Assembly: GCA_021733645.1 (NCBI GenBank) | Contig: JAHREJ010000001.1 | Span: 106,609 to 170,608, forward strand | Direction: 5' to 3' | Length of the DNA stretch: 64,000 nt | DNA from: Bacillus subtilis subsp. subtilis | GTDB lineage: Bacteria > Pseudomonadota > Gammaproteobacteria > Xanthomonadales > Xanthomonadaceae | Shown: positions 61,026 to 64,000 of the stretch, piece after piece | Layout: every line of letters begins with the position of its first letter | Position numbering within the stretch: the stretch's first letter is position 1 | Notes under the pieces: generated by a model | Told to the model about the DNA's origin: nothing | The model's database searches: none | The model's input: the letters and a program-made list of their open reading frames with translations, nothing else | Program-made: the position numbers and the translations under genes

Positions 61026-62825
61026 ATGTCCTTTCCAACCAAACCCGGCACGGGCACCCCGCCCATGCCGTCGCGCCGCCTGTTCGTGCAGGGTGCCGCC
61101 GCCGGTGGCGTGGTCGCCGGCCTGGTCGCCAGCGGCCTGCCCGCGCGCGCCTTCGCTGCCGCCGGCCCCGCGGTGGCGGCTGCCCCGCAGGTACTCAGCG
61201 GCCAGGATTTCCAACTGAGCATCGGCGAATCGCTGGCCAACTTCACCGGCCGCACCCGCCCGGCGATCACCGTCAACGGCAGCCTGCCGGCCCCCATCCT
61301 GCGCTGGCGCGAAGGCGACACCGTCAGCGTGCGCGTGGCCAACACCCTGCAGGGCCACCCCACCTCGATCCACTGGCACGGCATCCTGCTGCCGGCCAAC
61401 ATGGATGGCGTACCCGGCCTGAGTTTCAACGGCATCGCCCCGGGCGAGGCCTACCAGTACCGCTTCACCCTCAAGCAATCGGGCACCTACTGGTACCACA
61501 GCCATTCGATGTTCCAGGAGCAGGCCGGCCTGTACGGCGCGCTCATCATCGACCCGCTGCAGCCGGCGCCCTATCGCTTCGACCGCGAGCACGTGATCAT
61601 GCTCTCGGACTGGACCGACATGGACCCCGGCGCGCTGTTCCGGCGCATGAAGAAGCTGGCCGAGTTCGACAACTACTACAAGCGCACCCTGCCCGACTTC
61701 CTGCGCGATGTGCGCAAGGACGGCTGGGCGGCGGCCACCGCCGACCGCGGGATGTGGGGCCGGATGCGGATGACCCCCACCGACATCTCCGACATCAACG
61801 CGCACACCTACACCTACCTGCTCAACGGCACCGCGCCGGCCGGCAACTGGACCGGGCTGTTCCGCAGTGGCGAAAAGGTGCTGCTGCGCTTCATCAACGG
61901 CGGTTCGATGACGTACTTCGACGTGCGCATCCCGGGCCTGAAGATGACCGTGGTGGCCGCCGACGGCCAGTACATCCACCCGGTCAGCATCGACGAATTC
62001 CGCATCGCGCCCGCCGAAACCTTCGATGTGATCGTGGAACCCAGCGGCCAGGATGCCTTCACCATCTTCTGCCAGGACATGGGCCGTACCGGCTTTGCTG
62101 CCGGCACCCTGGCGGTGCGGCATGGCCTGCAGGCGCCCATCCCCGCGCGCGACCCACGCCCGCTGCTGACGATGGGCGACATGGGCCACGACATGGGCGG
62201 CATGGGACATGACATGGCAGGCATGGGCCACGACATGAAGGGCATGGAAGGCGGCTGCGGTGCCAACATGGGCCACGCCGCGCACGGTGGCGATGCCAAG
62301 GCGCCGCGCCACGCGCCCAGCGAAAAGGGCAACCCGCTGATCGACATGCAGAGCATGGCCACCGATCCCAAGCTCGACGACCCGGGCATCGGACTGCGCG
62401 ACAACGGCCGCAGCGTGCTCACCTACGGCGCAATGCACAGCCTGTTCGCCGATCCCGACGGGCGCGATCCCGGCCGTGAGGTCGAGCTGCACCTGACTGG
62501 GCACATGGAGAAGTTCAGCTGGTCGTTCGACGGCATCCCGTTCGCCAGCGCAGAACCGCTGCGTCTGAACTACGGCGAGCGCATGCGCATCGTGCTGGTC
62601 AACGACACCATGATGCAGCACCCCATCCACCTGCATGGGGTGTGGAGCGACCTGGAAAACGCCGACGGCCACTTCCAGGTGCGCAAGCACACCATCGACA
62701 TGCCGCCGGGGACGCGCCGCACCTACCGCGTGCGCGCCGACGCCCTGGGCCGGTGGGCCTACCACTGCCACCTGCTGTACCACATGGAAGCGGGCATGAT
62801 GCGCGAAGTGAGGATCGAAGAATGA
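61026..62825 (+). CDS. copA: Copper-resistance multicopper oxidase CopA
   Basis: 599 residues. Tat signal peptide with the twin arginine in SRRLFVQGAAAGG. Copper-ligand blocks: HWHGILLP, WYHSHSMFQEQ, HPIHLHGVW and HCHLLYHMEAGM (type 1, 2 and 3 sites). A Met/His-rich insert (MGDMGHDMGGMGHDMAGMGH) at about residues 380-405 binds extra Cu(I). It oxidises Cu(I) in the periplasm. GGAG lies 6 bp before the ATG. It overlaps copB by 4 bp. Confidence 0.96.
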   Translation: MSFPTKPGTGTPPMPSRRLFVQGAAAGGVVAGLVASGLPARAFAAAGPAVAAAPQVLSGQDFQLSIGESLANFTGRTRPAITVNGSLPAPILRWREGDTVSVRVANTLQGHPTSIHWHGILLPANMDGVPGLSFNGIAPGEAYQYRFTLKQSGTYWYHSHSMFQEQAGLYGALIIDPLQPAPYRFDREHVIMLSDWTDMDPGALFRRMKKLAEFDNYYKRTLPDFLRDVRKDGWAAATADRGMWGRMRMTPTDISDINAHTYTYLLNGTAPAGNWTGLFRSGEKVLLRFINGGSMTYFDVRIPGLKMTVVAADGQYIHPVSIDEFRIAPAETFDVIVEPSGQDAFTIFCQDMGRTGFAAGTLAVRHGLQAPIPARDPRPLLTMGDMGHDMGGMGHDMAGMGHDMKGMEGGCGANMGHAAHGGDAKAPRHAPSEKGNPLIDMQSMATDPKLDDPGIGLRDNGRSVLTYGAMHSLFADPDGRDPGREVELHLTGHMEKFSWSFDGIPFASAEPLRLNYGERMRIVLVNDTMMQHPIHLHGVWSDLENADGHFQVRKHTIDMPPGTRRTYRVRADALGRWAYHCHLLYHMEAGMMREVRIEE

Positions 62826-63883
62826 GCCGCTCCCTTGCCCCCGCAACGCCGCTGCTCGCAGCCGCCCTGCTGATCGCCCTGGCAGGCCCGGTGGCCGCAC
62901 AGCCCCATCGCCACGCCGCCGCTGTGCCGACGCCCGACGCCGACGCCAAGCAAACCGGCCCGGCGGTGGACCACGCCGGCATGGACCACAGCCAGATGGA
63001 CCCTGCCAAGATGGATCACGGCAGCATGGACCACGGTCAGATGGATCACAGCCAGATGGATCACAGCCAGATGGACCACGCCAAGATGGATCACGGCAGC
63101 ATGGACCACGACCAGATGGATCACGCCAAGATGGATCACGGTGCGAACAAGGCCACCGCGCCCAGCGACCCGCTGGAGCCGATTCCCGTCGTGACCGCCG
63201 CCGACCGCCTCGCCGCGTTCCCCCCGATCGAACACGGTGCGATGGAGCATCCGCCGCAGATCCACAGCCTGTTGCTGGTCAATCGCCTGGAGCAGTGGGA
63301 CGGCCAGCATGGCAATGGCCAGGCCTGGGAGGCCAGCGGCTGGGTCGGCGGCAACATCCACCGTGTGTGGTTGCGCAGCGAGGGCGAACGCAGCGACGGG
63401 CGCACCGAGGCAGCCGATGTGGAAGTGCTGTACGGGCGCAGCGTGTCGCCGTGGTGGGATGTACTGGTTGGCGTCAAACAGGACCTGGGTCCCGGCGACT
63501 CGCGCACCTGGGCGGCCATCGGCATCCAGGGCCTGGCACCGTACAAGTTCGAGACATCGGCCACCGCCTATGTCGGCGAAGGCGGCCAGGTCATGGCCAG
63601 TGCCGAGATCGAGTACGAGCTGCTGTTGACCAATCGACTGATCCTGCAGCCGTTGCTGGAGGCCACGCTCTCGGCCAAGGATGAACCGCGGTACGGCACT
63701 GGCAGCGGTTTGAACAAGGTCGAAGCCGGGCTGCGCCTGCGCTACGAGTTCAACCGGCGTTTCGCACCGTACATCGGCATCAGTCATGAGCGCCTGTTCG
63801 GCGATACCGCCGATTACCACCAAGCCGCCGGCGAGCGCGCCCGCGATACCCGTTGGGTGGCCGGCGTACGCGTCTGGTTCTAG
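62822..63883 (+). CDS. copB: Copper-resistance outer-membrane protein CopB
   Basis: 353 residues. Signal peptide (LAPATPLLAAALLIALAGP) with cleavage near VAAQ; an N-terminal metal-binding region of about ten MDHxx repeats (MDHSQMDHAKMDHG-like, about residues 53-110), and a C-terminal beta-barrel (IHRVWLRSEGERSDGRTE, YVGEGGQVMASAEIEYELL) ending in VRVWF, the usual terminal aromatic. Together with CopA it sequesters copper in the envelope. The 15-bp repeats coding MDHxx may vary in number. Confidence 0.95.
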   Translation: MSRSLAPATPLLAAALLIALAGPVAAQPHRHAAAVPTPDADAKQTGPAVDHAGMDHSQMDPAKMDHGSMDHGQMDHSQMDHSQMDHAKMDHGSMDHDQMDHAKMDHGANKATAPSDPLEPIPVVTAADRLAAFPPIEHGAMEHPPQIHSLLLVNRLEQWDGQHGNGQAWEASGWVGGNIHRVWLRSEGERSDGRTEAADVEVLYGRSVSPWWDVLVGVKQDLGPGDSRTWAAIGIQGLAPYKFETSATAYVGEGGQVMASAEIEYELLLTNRLILQPLLEATLSAKDEPRYGTGSGLNKVEAGLRLRYEFNRRFAPYIGISHERLFGDTADYHQAAGERARDTRWVAGVRVWF

Positions 63884-63924
63884 GCCCCCGGCCCGCCCGG
63901 GCCGAGCCATGAGCGGCAGCACCA

Positions 63925-63965
63925 GATAAAAGAGGCTCTCCCCCGAAAATGAAGGGGGAGCGCCT
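63925..63965 (-). terminator. Rho-independent terminator for leftward transcription from beyond the window
   Basis: On the minus strand a stem with arms AGGCGCTCCCCC and GGGGGAGAGCCT is followed by CTTTTATC. It may end a leftward gene outside the window and could also stop copAB transcripts as a bidirectional element. I see no gene in 63966-64000. Confidence 0.6.
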
Positions 63966-64000
63966 CCCACTCCAGGCGCCGTTGCGGATAGCGCTCGGCA

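Noticed and set aside
63966..64000. 3' end of a leftward gene at the right edge
   Set aside because: A leftward terminator suggests a gene beyond the window, but the 35 bp available allow no product or stop codon to be assigned.

Overview
The window looks like chromosomal DNA from a Stenotrophomonas-like member of the Xanthomonadaceae (Gammaproteobacteria). It is GC-rich. It has the xanthomonad gene order pilG-pilH-pilI-pilJ-chpA-chpB-chpC beside gshB and a tonB gene, a copL-copA-copB copper cluster, and a Lys/Ala-rich histone H1-like gene. Intergenic regions carry GTAG-headed REP hairpins of the kind known in Stenotrophomonas as SMAG elements. I see no prophage, insertion sequence, integrase, CRISPR array, tRNA or rRNA. 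The species call is inference.

Layout. 1-2990: cell-wall and stress genes (a cut-off glycosyltransferase, mtgA, hslO, an exported protein of unknown function). 3-7.7 kb: a TonB-dependent receptor followed by a TPR/aspartyl beta-hydroxylase protein. 7.7-12.3 kb: a TetR regulator divergent from an alpha/beta hydrolase-fadE operon (fatty acid oxidation), with a paired operator in the gap, then a DUF4442 thioesterase-like gene. 12.4-17.5 kb: DUF1304, MFS, GMC oxidoreductase and serine hydrolase genes. 17.5-19.45 kb: repeats, a histone-like gene and about 0.9 kb without genes. 19.45-27.3 kb: gcvT-gcvH, nfeD-SPFH, nudE-cysQ-mazG-ynfA and bioA-rsmE. 27.5-39.45 kb: the type IV pilus Chp chemosensory operon, dominated by the 2193-residue ChpA. 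39.7-47.4 kb: gshB-tonB, tsaB, a DinG/YoaA-type helicase, a lipoprotein and PBP1b. 47.5-57.1 kb: glycosyltransferase, TPR protein, relA, a small exported protein, hrpA. 57.2-60.4 kb: dps, an 886-bp repeat-rich gap and recQ. 60.5-63.9 kb: copLAB.

The genes are mostly housekeeping, stress and surface functions. The less ordinary material lies in the repeats and control regions. (1) A palindromic repeat family has a conserved 53-nt core, and its perfectly paired arms change in sequence between copies. (2) A period-7 array of twelve GGG runs, able to form a G-quadruplex, sits directly upstream of recQ. (3) A 10-bp C tract inside chpA would cut off the kinase core if it slipped, so it is a candidate on/off switch for twitching. 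(4) ChpB appears to lack the CheB catalytic serine, and no pilK is present. (5) A TetR operator overlaps a start codon that appears to be leaderless.
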